NCBI GenBank assembly: GCA_037355855.1
Contig: CM074758.1
Coordinates: forward strand, 1,151,001-1,215,000
DNA from: Pseudo-nitzschia pungens
Lineage: Eukaryota; Bacillariophyta; Bacillariophyceae; Bacillariales; Bacillariaceae
DNA: 64,000 nucleotides
Direction: 5' to 3'
Shown here: positions 34,371 through 44,969 of the stretch, in pieces
How positions within the stretch are numbered: position 1 is the first letter of the stretch
Layout of the letters: each line of letters begins with the position of its first letter
Position numbers and translations under genes: made by a program
The notes under the pieces: generated by a model
Told to the model about the DNA's origin: nothing
The model's input: the letters and a program-made list of their open reading frames with translations, nothing else
Database searches by the model: none

Positions 34371-36949
34371 TTAAAGACGCCCCTTGTTTCCACCAAGGTC
34401 GTGCCCCGTTGGTGGAGCCAGTGACGACGCCCGTGAATGGTCTTGATGCGTTTTTCTCGTTATATACGTGATAGGTGTTTCATCAATACCGTGAACGTCA
34501 CCAGCAAAACATGTATTGCCAGAGCTGTTCTTTACATAGTAGTTCAATATCCTTGACGATGCAGGATTTGAAGCCTTCACAACATGATTTTCGTCGCCAG
34601 CATTCTGCCTGGCCTCAATCAAGTGACTCTTGACATCATTGGCGAGCTTCTTCCCGAGTTCAACGCCCCATTGATCGAAAGAGTTGATGTCCCAGATGAA
34701 ACCCTGAACAGCTGTTCTGTGCTCGTAAATTGCAAGCAATTGCCCGGCTGCATACGCAGTGAGCTTCGGCATTAACAAGGACATGCTGGGACGATTCCCC
34801 TTGAAGACTCTGTGAGGGACCAATTCTTCCTCGATTCCTTCCGCCCGTACTTCGTCTTCGGTCTTTCCATTGGCCAATGCATCTGGTTGGGCGAAGAAGT
34901 TGGCCATGAGTTCGTCGTGTGAACTGAGAGACTCATTGTCCAAGCACAAATCATGCTGGGACTGGCAGAAACCAATGAAGTCGCAGGGGGCTGTTTGGCC
35001 TTGGTGCAACAGCTGGAAAAACGAATGCTGCCCGTTTGTACCTGGCTCACCGAAATCAATTTCGCCTACATTGTAGTCGACTTCGACACCGTACTTCGTC
35101 ATGACCTTTCCATTCGACTCCATATCCAATTGTTGAATGTGAGAGGGCAGCCTCAACAGTGCTTCCGCGTAGGGCAGAGTTGTTCGGGTTTTGTAACCCA
35201 AAAACGAGTGATTCCAAACCCCCAACAATCCCATAATCACGGGAATGTTCTTTTCCATGGGTGTTGTTTTGAAATGTTCGTCTACAGATTGGGCGCCCTG
35301 CTCCCAAGACAGGTCGAAACGAAGAAAATCGCGTTGAGATCCAAAACAATAATTGCGCAACCACAATCGGTACCAGGTGCGCGAAGCGACGCGAGTCAAG
35401 TCAAATGACATACCTTCAAAAACTGCTCGAACAGGTTGAAACCGTACATGAGACTGATTGGAACGGCACCAACAGCGCTGCAGACACTGTATCGACCCCC
35501 AACCCAATCCCAGAATCGAAAAAAGTACTTCTCTGTATCGATTCCAAACTCCTTTACCTTGTCGATGGAGGAAATGGAAGCACAGGCCACAATGTGCTTG
35601 CGGACAACATCCTTATCGTTTCCCATAAAGTCCCAAAGCCATTGGCGCATGGCTCGGGCATTCAGCATGGTTTCCGCGGTCGTGAACGTTTTGGAGACAA
35701 CTACAATAAGGGTTTCCTCCGGGTCCAAGTCGGCACAGGTCCGTTCCACATCGATGGGATCGACATTGGCCAAAAACCGCAAGTTATATCCAAGCGCTGA
35801 ATTGATTCCCTCTGGTTCCGTCTTGAGAACCTCGTGAAGAAATTCCGGGCCGAGGTAGGAGCCACCAATTCCGACGGAAATGATGTTCCGGAGGCGTTTG
35901 CCGGTGTATCCCAAAATTTCTCCATTTCGGACGCCCTCGGTAAAGTGCTTGATCTGGTCCAAAACCTGATGAACCTCCTCCACGACGTTCACGCCATCCA
36001 CAATAATCTCTTCCGATCGTTCGGCTCGCAGCGCCGTGTGCAAGACTGCTCGTTTCTCGGTGAAATTGATCTTCTTGCCCGTGACCATGTCCTGGATGCG
36101 TTCTTCCAGGCGCTGTGTTTTGGCAAGATCATGGAGCATATCCATCGTGTCGGATGTAGCTCTTTGGCGTGAATAGTCCAGGTAGATTCCATCGTATTCC
36201 GCAAACATAGCTTCGGATCGCGCTTCGTCTTGCAGCAAATCCCGCAAATGAGATTGGTCAATTTTGGCAACGTGATCTTCCAATCGCTTCCACTCGAGTT
36301 TTTTCGATACGAGATGCGTCTTCGGATCGACACTGCGTTTGACCTCCTTTTCGCTTTTTTTCGGTTGCTGCTGCTGTCCGGGAATCCTTCCGAATCGCTC
36401 GTGGACAAGACTTTTTAACGCGCGGTTGTGATGTTCGAATCCAATGCCCGGCTGAGCTATTCGTGTAGGCAAATGCAGTTGGGGAACTTGAAGGAAATTC
36501 TTGTAGTTTTGGTTGCTGCTACTACCACCATCGCTGTGATCTTCCTTGTAGCTATCCCTCTCCAATGGATCAGGTGAAAGGTAGTGAGGGGAAGAGGAAG
36601 CAACATCTACCTTTTTGTGGTAAATATCGGCACTAAAAGTCGTCGACGCAACAACCGACGACTTCGATTCCTGTTCTTCCTGCTCCTGTTCGTTTTCTAA
36701 CCACGACCGAAGCTCTTGTTGCTGCCGGGTGACCTTGCCATCGTTATCGAAATCTTCGGGCATTTGCACCGACGAGGACTTTCGAGGACGCCCGGCTAAC
36801 ACACAAAGGTTGGTGGGGACAGGTCGAAGTCGAGGTCCTCTTCGGAAAATACTGCCAGGAGACCATGCATCCGTAACAGTTGCCGACAACAAAAGGCTAT
36901 TGAGGAGGAAAGCAAGGAAAAAGTCCGAGTTAGTGATTGATCTGGCCAT
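34371..36949 (-). CDS. GPI: glucose-6-phosphate isomerase, plastid-targeted with long N-terminal extension
   Basis: Minus-strand exons 36949-35414 and 35297-34371 are joined at phase 0 across a 116-base intron (GTATGT...GCAG), giving 820 residues. The enzyme interconverts glucose 6-phosphate and fructose 6-phosphate. The splice joins FNLFEQFLK to [10 protein letters not shown], as in other isomerases. Family signature 1 is [14 protein letters not shown]; signature 2 is [18 protein letters not shown]. The block [17 protein letters not shown] carries the phosphate-binding region, and [12 protein letters not shown] is present. A signal peptide ([19 protein letters not shown]) is followed by [10 protein letters not shown]. 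This fits the diatom plastid rule of an aromatic residue after cleavage. The conserved enzyme starts only near residue 225; the preceding Gln/Glu/Ser-rich stretch is unusual in length. The function is firm and the plastid location likely. Confidence 0.93.
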
Positions 36950-39900
36950 TTTCGACTTTTGCGTGACGGGTTGAAAGTGATGGTATGGGTTTTTTGTAGA
37001 CAGCTCTCGTGGATGCGATCGCCAATCGGATCGGAACGCTTTTTTACAGCTGATGGATCCTTGCCGATTCGATCGAGATGGGTTGCATCAAGTGAGCAGT
37101 CTCGGGCTTTTGCTTTCTTTTATTGCTGCGGTGGTGAAATGCTCCTAACACTTAGTTACAGGAGCTGTAAAGTGTTGCTCGTAATTTGAATAATCGGAAT
37201 GCTTTTGTCTTTCGTCCGGACAGGAACGATAGCCATCTGCACTGCTATGCAAAAAAGATACTTTGAGCCGATAAACGTTGAAGAGGCCACACCTTCTCAT
37301 TTCCTTTAATCTTGGTGCGAAGGAAAACAAGGGCAGGATCCAAACCGCACTCGTGTGTACGGTACGTGCAAGCCATAGTTGCGTTCACACCACGATAGAG
37401 AGCGTGCGTGCGGTCATTGCATGCCCGCGTTCACGGAGAACACATGGAAAGCAAACACATCGATTTTGTTCGAAAGAATAACCTTGCAAACACTGCGGTG
37501 TGCGGTAAATCGCGCGTTTGGATTCGGTTCAATAAGAACAACATTTTTGCAATTTTGCACTAGCGCGCACGTTCGTGACGTCAGCGAACAGTTTTTTCTC
37601 GAGTTTTGCTCCAGCTGCTAGTTTGATGCGGGATGTCGTGACGAGCCGATTTTTGCGTCAGTTCTTCCAGAATTCCCACCCTTTGGATGAAAAACAAACT
37701 TGACAACAAATAGGCACAAAATAATTCTTTTTTGCGAATTTTGTGACTAACACGACACACACGCGACACAACAACACGAATCAAAAATCAAAAAATTGTT
37801 TACGTACCTTCGACCTCCGATGATGGCGACGATGACGAGTAGCGAGATCGGCGACGCTGTAACGGAATGGTTGGAGCCGGAATTACCGACACAGGCACTC
37901 ATCCTTTTGGAAATAATTCCTTGTTGAAATGTTGTCGATAAAGACGAAGATTAAATTCCTGTCGGAGCAATATGGTAGATACAAGCCAATTGATTCGTAA
38001 TGTTTCCACCGCGCTGCAAGCATGTGATGGGTATGGTACAAGTTCGTATTCGTATTGTTATTACTTCTATTTTTTGATTGAATGAGACATCGAATGCTTT
38101 TTGTTGAAAAACAATGACAAATGTCGCACCTTGCCGTCCCGTTGAGTGTTGTACTGCTTTACGTAATACAGTTCGTGCTCGAACAGTGTATTGGAGTGTG
38201 TTTTGAACAATGCGTTGTCAAGTTCAACAAAATGACAAGGCAGGTGCGTTTCTTAACGTCAAAGTGGGGCGGAAGCGCGTGCGTATTGATTTAAAAACAA
38301 CTCTTTGGATTTTCATCGCCAATCGAATGAATCTTCCGCAGAAGATGAGATTCGATTGATTCTTTTATGATACCCCGAAGTAGCTGCAAAGTAACCTTAC
38401 TACTAGTATTTTATTACAGTGGTACGTTGGTACAGAGTAGCGTTAGATTCTTCAAAGATCCACTCATTCAGTTGGTTATTATCCTTCTTTGTTGTAGAGA
38501 AGAAGGATAATGATGATTATTTGGGGACATACGTACTACCATCAACGTAGTAAGGTTACGCGTTGCGATAAACAAATAACTTACTTCTACCGTACTTTTA
38601 AGGATGTAAGGATAATGTAATCAATACCGCATGCAAAAACTCAAGCAGTGGAGCGATTGAAAGCGGGATGCGAAGTATCAAAAAGCCCTAAAAAAACCCA
38701 CGACTGCGTAACGTTTTCTAACGTCCATCTTTCTCCAATACGTACGTACGTACGTAAACGTAGAAGTAACTTACCGTACCTGCGGTTGTGAAAGTAAGGT
38801 CAGCGGCAAGCACATAGCTGAGAGCACTACCCGTAGTACTACCTTACCGACTTCATACTATTACCTTACCTAGCTCAAAGTACTAGTAATGAACTGAGGA
38901 AAGACCCCCAACCCAGAGCCTTCCGAGAACTTCTTGTAACGCTCGGTACAGCAAAAGACCCTCCTGCCCAGGTATTTTTTTATCGTTGCTGAACCGATGA
39001 TAAGGAGCTTTTGTTTTTTTTTTTTAAACACGACAGATTTACTGTGCATAATGTTGGAAAAGGTAAGGTTACTTTGGGATAGTAAGTAACTTACCATACA
39101 GAACCGATGCTACTAGGGAGCTTTTGAAAACGTACAACAGCAGACTAGTCTCATCATAATTTAAGCATGGTATGGAATTTTTTTTTTAAAGACAAGAGGG
39201 GGCTTTTGTTGAAAGCATATAACAGACTCTCATAGTGTGGGAATGGTATGGAATTCTTACAATAAAACGATAGTATCATGATGTAAGTAACCTTATATGG
39301 TTTTGAAATTTTACAGAAACGATAATGGGAGGGAGGAGCTTTTGTTGAAATCAAACAAGAACAGACTGACTCTCATAATTGGGTTGAGATTACTCGTGCG
39401 CTATGGGATTTTTACCGAACGATAATTGGGAGCTTTTGAAAACATACGGTACAACAGACATTCATGATAGTATTGTGATGCGTAAGGTTTAAGGCAGTAC
39501 TATGAGATCTTCTTTACAGAAACTATAATTGGGAGCTTTTGAAATCATATAACAGACGCTCATAATGTGGGTACTATGGAATGGGATCTTTACAGAAAAG
39601 ATAATAGGGGACATATCCTTTTGTGGAAAACATAATAAAAAGGACCACTCTCACAATGTGCGTTTGGGATCTGCCCAGAAGCGATGATAATAATAGACTA
39701 TCATAATGTGCAGTTCATATTGTTTGTGACAGTGTGAAAGACTTAACACAATTTACATCGTTAAGAAAATAAGAAGGCGGCACTCAATTATCGAGACCCG
39801 TCAAACATGCCAAGAAGTGTTTGTAAAGATCATTGACATTTTCCATGGAGCGTTGACTGAGTATTGGATGGAAGTTGAATTATGATCGGGTCGAGTTCAT

Positions 39901-40475
39901 TGGGTTTCCGGTGGTGTCTAATGAAAAAATCCATTTCGAGGGTAGTAGTAGTAATTACCGGTAGTAGTACAATCAAAGTACGTCGTATTTTCTCACTTAA
40001 CCAATTTTTATGACCTAGATTAGTTTATCATTGTTCGTATCATGCCGCTTTCGGAATTTTCCACTATTGAGCGAATAGGCAAATGAACATCAACTTGGTA
40101 ATTAATTTGATAGTTCAAAATGGCTAGTAAGAGATAAGCTTCCTACAAAAAAATAAAGTAAACTTTCGACGGGTCTGTAGGATCTTCGAGAAACTATTTA
40201 TTGATTTTCATCATGAAGAAAGGTTTTCAGAATCGTTTTTGTATTCCCGTAAGGTCATAATAATTACAACTAAAATCATCAACTTAAAAAAAAATATATA
40301 ACGGAATAACAGAATTATAGAAATGGTAAGATTTTTACGGTAGGACCATTGATAAAATCATAGCTTCGAACGAACTTTGGGGTTCTCTAGAGATGATCAT
40401 AATATTCTGTCATAAAACCGGAAAGTAAACAAAAGTTTCGTTGTGGCAAAGAATAATTGTTGATGTAGCTCAAAA
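36950..40475. other. 3.5-kb AT-rich intergenic region with decayed satellite
   Basis: No gene is supported. It contains the promoter side of the isomerase gene, an ACGTACGT run near 38740-38755, and copies of GTAAGGTTAC or its complement at 38391, 38550 and 39063. It also holds the degenerate satellite at 39003-39700. Confidence 0.5.
39003..39700 (+). repeat. degenerate tandem repeat, about 80-110 bp units
   Basis: About seven units begin with GGGAGCTTTTG or a variant, at about 39003, 39116, 39197, 39334, 39428, 39531 and 39607. Each is followed by ACATATAACAGACTCTCATA-like sequence and then by TTTACAGAAACGATAAT. Unit lengths differ because of poly-T and other insertions. No reading frame runs through, so it is a non-coding, decaying satellite. 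Confidence 0.7.
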
Positions 40476-41411
40476 ATGATCCGCTCCAAACCGTTCCAAC
40501 GCTCTCTTCCCTATAGGCCCCACCAATACCAAGCGCAAAAACTACCTCTCATCATCGCTGATATCAAAGCACCGACATCAGTGCCAAGGAAAAATAAACA
40601 CATCGATTCGATTAGTACAAAGTCTATGGAAAATCGACCACTGCCCTTGGATTTCGAGCCAGGACCCTTCGATGTCATTTGCAACCAAGGAAAGTATGCA
40701 AAGATCCACGCCGGAAACGTGTATTTTGAGAAAATCGTAGAGATGTGGGCGAAGGAGTATGCGGATGCCAATAGAAGAATCCACAAGTCAAAAATCGTGA
40801 GCGAAATTATTCAAGTAATTGAAAGCAAGAGCCCAGATGCAGGCTTCGTAAAGAGAATTGTCGATAAAGCGGTCAGGGGTCGAAGGCGTTGGGAGGTAGT
40901 TTGTATCGAGAACGCTCGAGAGAAGGTTTCCCAGAGCCTCCGAGATGCACGATCAGACCATTTTCGCTCATCTCTGCTCGCCAAACGACGCAGCCGACAG
41001 GAATCGAATCTGAAAAAGATCATAGATTTTGGAAGGATTGTGGCCTCCAATCAATTTGTCTCTGCCATAGTATGTCGGGTATCGGGGATGATCCAAGTTT
41101 ACAACGCTATTGATGAGTTTAGCAGTATATCCGATAAGCAACTCCTTCAGCTCATGACTCTGATGAACGTAGAGGTTCTTCGACATCTTAAGCAAGATCA
41201 GACAGTTCAATCTAGTGTCCGACCTAATTTACCAAGTGAGCTGTTTCAAATGGGATTAGAGGAAGACGAATGTGACATCGAAACACTTTCGTCATCCTGT
41301 TCTACGATTGATGAAAGTTTGAAGAGGTTTGAAATGGATGAAGAGTACGTCATGATACCACCACCCGAAACAAAGAGACGCAAATTAAGTTTCGGGAATA
41401 AGGACTCGTAA
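40476..41411 (+). CDS. DUF6824 domain protein
   Basis: An intronless frame of 311 residues. Residues about 64-150 match the DUF6824 pattern expanded in diatoms. FDVICNQGKYAKIHAGN is followed by FEKIVEMWAKEYADA, then KSKIVSEIIQVIES, GFVKRI and WEVVCIENAREKVSQSLRDA. The function of this domain is unknown to me. Proteins of the family are sometimes discussed as DNA- or chromatin-associated because the domain is small and basic, but nothing here proves that. Beyond the domain lie a helical stretch (MIQVYNAIDEFSSISDKQLL) and an acidic/Ser-rich tail ending with a basic KRRKLSF, a possible nuclear signal. It converges on the protoporphyrinogen oxidase gene, with about 220 bases between stops. Confidence 0.85.
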   Translation: MIRSKPFQRSLPYRPHQYQAQKLPLIIADIKAPTSVPRKNKHIDSISTKSMENRPLPLDFEPGPFDVICNQGKYAKIHAGNVYFEKIVEMWAKEYADANRRIHKSKIVSEIIQVIESKSPDAGFVKRIVDKAVRGRRRWEVVCIENAREKVSQSLRDARSDHFRSSLLAKRRSRQESNLKKIIDFGRIVASNQFVSAIVCRVSGMIQVYNAIDEFSSISDKQLLQLMTLMNVEVLRHLKQDQTVQSSVRPNLPSELFQMGLEEDECDIETLSSSCSTIDESLKRFEMDEEYVMIPPPETKRRKLSFGNKDS

Positions 41412-41634
41412 ATCCAAATGCTGATTTTGCCTTCGAGGCGCAATGCCATTAATTTTTTTAACGCCAAGTATAATGAAACAAGTTGCATGAAATCTTTTAC
41501 AACAATATTTCATCTACGTGTAGTACGTTCCTAAGCACAAGCGGGAGCTATGATGGGCGTGTAGAATACAAAGAATAAAGGCAATCGAACCGTTCAAAGT
41601 AATGCAATTCCCGTTCTATTTGCCACATATTAGT

Positions 41635-43611
41635 CTATCGAAGAACATTATCGACCTCTTTTACAGGCACCTTTTCTGTCAGGAAAAATGGAATCTTTCT
41701 TTCTGTTGTCTCTTCTTCCTTCACCTCGTCGACGACGCTTTCAACGACAGCGGTAGTCGCGTCATCGTTTTCCTCGTCCTTGCTTTCATCTACAACGTCT
41801 TCAACTACAGCAACGGTGACTTCTTCTCCGCTTTCAACTTCGGGTGTTGTAGCTCCGTTGGTAGGTTCTTCATTCAATGACTGTTCCTGTTCTTTCTGTG
41901 CGTGCAAAAAGCTCGTGACTTCCTTGGCTTTTTCGTACCCAAAAGTCACACAGTCTGGAAAGGCAACACCTGTTCGGTAATTACCGCACACCCAGAAACC
42001 AGGAAGTTTGGCTTCGGCCTTTTCAAGCTCTTTCATGATTGGCAAGTGTCCCAATTCGTATTGAGGAATGGCGGTCGGCCAAACCTTCATCCCGATGAGC
42101 TTGGCGGGAGGCGCACTGTCCTGGAGCAAAACCTGTCGACATCCCTTGTCGACTTCGGCAATGATTTCTTCGTCCGTCAAATCGGCTATTCCAACATCTC
42201 GAGATCCACCGATGTAATTCAACAACAAATTGTAATCCTTTGGAGCTCGCCCCGGGAAAAGAGAAGACGACCAGAGGGTTCCGAGTGTTCGTACTCCTTC
42301 TGTGCGGGGATTGAGACTTCCAAATCCGGGCAAGTCTTGCAGGTTTCCAAATCCGTTCGGCAGTTCAACGTCCTTGAAGGACTTTTTAGGGTAGGCAACC
42401 GTGACCGCTGCAACGGGAGGGTAGTACACCCCAATTCGATCAATATCCTCTCGGATCTTCTCAAAGATTTCCTTCGACTCTTCCATGACGGGTTCTAGCA
42501 CGTCACTGATGCAGTGGGCAGGCATTGTTGATACAACAGTTTTGGCTTTGATGGTTTTTGATCCGTTCGGTGTTTCAAAAGTCGCCTCGTAGTAGTCACC
42601 GTCGGCGTTGGTTTTCTTCTCAATTTTCGTTGCTTTGTGTTCCAATCGAATCTTTTCATCGGGTCCGACTCCTAGTTCCTTGGAAATAGCCTTCGGCAGA
42701 GTAGAGAGTCCCTCTCGGAAAGACCCCGGGTTACCGTATTCAAATTCGGGCCACTCGGGTGCGGGTGGGTCGGCCTTTCGTTCTTTGGTCAACTCGACCT
42801 GCCGTTTCAGACCGCCGTAGAAAAGAGCCCCGAACTTGTTCCAGCCGATCGAATAGGAGATATCTTCGATGCGTGCGATTTTCGGCAGGGCTGCTTTGAT
42901 TGCTAAGGTTTCGGGATTCCCAGCATATACACCCGACACGAAGGGGTCGATGCACCTCAGAAAAACCTCTTCTCCCAAGATACGGGTCACCCATTCGCGG
43001 ATTGTTTCTTCCTTGCCCTCGGGAGGTTTCTCGTGACCAACAAAAGCACCGATTCCCGCGCGGATTTTCCCGGGCCATGAAAGAAGTTGTCCCAAGAGAG
43101 CAAACTTCAACACCCCGTTTGGTCCAAACACGAGTTCGATTTGTCCCTTGGGGCCCTTTCCACCCTGTCCCTTTGGCAGTGGATGAAGCTTGCCGTTGTG
43201 GTTCACCCACGGCGGAAGCGATTCATTGGCAAACACCAGTTGGTCGTCGATTCCGAGCTCGTAGGCAATTCGCACAATACTGGGTTGTGTCGCAAACGAG
43301 TTGGGGCCCTCTTCCCACAAGAAGCCATCTTCATCGCGGTGCGATTTGACATTTCCGCCCAGATAATCCCGGGCTTCTGCCAAAACAACGTCGACGCCAT
43401 TTCGATCCAGGTTGTGTGCCAGAGTGCTCCCAGAAATCCCCCCTCCAAGGACCAGACAATCGATGACATCAGAGGAAGAGGAAGCACGCAATTGAACGGC
43501 AGATGACGAAGCAGTCCTGAACGAAGATAGTGATGATGCGGAAGGAGTGAACGCCGACGCCGGCTCCGTCGACAGAAGAAGGAGAAGCGCGGATATTGAT
43601 ACTTTAAACAT
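41635..43611 (-). CDS. PPO: protoporphyrinogen oxidase, plastid precursor
   Basis: An intronless minus-strand frame of 658 residues. The enzyme oxidises protoporphyrinogen IX to protoporphyrin IX, the last step shared by haem and chlorophyll synthesis. The N-terminus is a signal peptide ending in ASAFTP, the diatom plastid motif, followed by a Ser-rich transit peptide. The FAD-binding fold begins CLVLGGGISGSTLAHNL and continues with RDYLGGNVKSH. Family blocks include EEGPNSFATQPSIVRIAYEL, EEVFLRCIDPFVSGVYAGNP and GSFREGLSTLPKAIS. The C-terminal FAD block is GYEKAKEV preceded by WVCGNYRTGVAFPDC. After the enzyme core an acidic tail of about 95 residues is added. It contains two copies of AVVExVVDE and ends FFLTEKVPVKEVDNVLR. 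The enzyme call is firm; the role of the tail is unknown. Confidence 0.95.
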   Translation of the reverse strand: MFKVSISALLLLLSTEPASAFTPSASSLSSFRTASSSAVQLRASSSSDVIDCLVLGGGISGSTLAHNLDRNGVDVVLAEARDYLGGNVKSHRDEDGFLWEEGPNSFATQPSIVRIAYELGIDDQLVFANESLPPWVNHNGKLHPLPKGQGGKGPKGQIELVFGPNGVLKFALLGQLLSWPGKIRAGIGAFVGHEKPPEGKEETIREWVTRILGEEVFLRCIDPFVSGVYAGNPETLAIKAALPKIARIEDISYSIGWNKFGALFYGGLKRQVELTKERKADPPAPEWPEFEYGNPGSFREGLSTLPKAISKELGVGPDEKIRLEHKATKIEKKTNADGDYYEATFETPNGSKTIKAKTVVSTMPAHCISDVLEPVMEESKEIFEKIREDIDRIGVYYPPVAAVTVAYPKKSFKDVELPNGFGNLQDLPGFGSLNPRTEGVRTLGTLWSSSLFPGRAPKDYNLLLNYIGGSRDVGIADLTDEEIIAEVDKGCRQVLLQDSAPPAKLIGMKVWPTAIPQYELGHLPIMKELEKAEAKLPGFWVCGNYRTGVAFPDCVTFGYEKAKEVTSFLHAQKEQEQSLNEEPTNGATTPEVESGEEVTVAVVEDVVDESKDEENDDATTAVVESVVDEVKEEETTERKIPFFLTEKVPVKEVDNVLR

Positions 43612-44730
43612 CGGAACTGATGGGTTCGACTACGAAGCTAGGGTGTAATGTGTAGGTTGGACCAATTCGTCGCGTCCTTGTCGTTCTCGTTTGGATTTCG
43701 CCGGCTGTCGTTTGGAGCAAGTTCTTGTCGGCGCAGACGTATTGTTCGTTCCCTTTCGGTGCAGGAGCTGAACGCCGAAAATCAAATCCTGTATTTTTCG
43801 CCTTTTATGTCGTAAAATTTGCAGCTTCAACATTCTCATGCGTGTTTGATGGGATATTCTTCCACCTGGAAATATGAATAGTATCTTACGTACCTACATA
43901 CCGGCACCATGTATTGGGTGTGCCCTTGTTTTCCAAATTAGAGTTGAGGTCATGTTGTTGTCAAAAGGGCATTGAATACGAATATTGTACGAGTACGATA
44001 CGAGACGTAACCTTACCTCGTAAGGATTACGGTAACTTACCTCCATCTATTTGGGGGAAACGAAAGTCAAACGCAAACGCAAACGCAAACATACCGTAGA
44101 AATAAGAGATCCCTGAAACAAGCGATCAAGAATCAATCATCGACACAGTTGACTTGTGATTTTGAGAGACACTTTCGCGCCATTTTTGGTATCAGATGCC
44201 GTTCTCACGAAAATCTGTGAAACGTAAGGTTTACTAGTAAAGTTACGAAGTAACCTCACTCAAGTTCCGGTAGGTAATCAGTCTTACTACGGAATTCATA
44301 TCAGCTGTCCCCCGGTTTCCGTAGAAATTAGTAGTTGAGGAATGTAGAACCGGGGGACAGCTGATAGGAATTTTGTAGTACCGGTACATTAGATCCACCG
44401 GTGAAGTAACTTACTGTACTTCGTACATACCAGCGTTCGGTTTTTGTTCCTACCGTACTTCTACTCGTAAGGTTTACCCAACCATGGAGGTTCTTGCGGT
44501 AAGATTACCTGGATAGATGGAAGGCTCACTTCGTAATCATTACGAAGTATTTGGCGGCATCAAAAACACAAGAATTTTTATGTTTCAGATGCTTTCATCT
44601 TGTTTTTGCATTACTAATATTTTTTGATCTCGGAACCAACGATCGAACTCCTCAATTGCAATTATCACGTATTATCGCATCATAGAACTGATCAACAATC
44701 GACACTGTACCAGGGAAAAAAAGCAAATCC
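43612..44730. other. intergenic with foldback copy 3
   Basis: Divergent promoter region of PPO and the Rad5-like gene. It holds the 10-mer GTAACCTTAC at 44007-44016, an ACGCAA hexanucleotide repeat near 44068-44092, and the reversed foldback element at 44286-44379. No gene is supported. Confidence 0.5.
44286..44379 (-). mobile_element. 94-bp foldback (MITE-like) element, copy 3, reversed
   Basis: The arms share ATCAGCTGTCCCCCGG and its complement with copies 1 and 2. The loop (TCCGTAGAAATTAGTAGTTG and on) is the reverse complement of the copy 1 loop with one extra base, so this copy sits in the opposite orientation. It is again flanked by TA. Confidence 0.8.
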
Positions 44731-44937
44731 ATGTCGACTTCTAAGATCGCCGCTGACGGAACACCCAAGCGCTCGAGACCACTGCCAATGTCGTCTCCGG
44801 TTCCTTCCTCCGGCCAGGCCGCGTCGGCGCGAACGATCACTCCTTCCGCCTCTTCGGTAATCGATCTGACACAAGACGACGAGGAAAGTCTTGTTCTGGG
44901 CGTTGACGAAGCTCCGAATGATGCGGAAAGTCCCAAA

Positions 44938-44969
<32 letters not shown>

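Noticed and set aside
39003..39700. CRISPR-like array
   Set aside because: Repeats are diverged over their whole length without constant repeats and unique spacers of fixed size, and the genome is eukaryotic.
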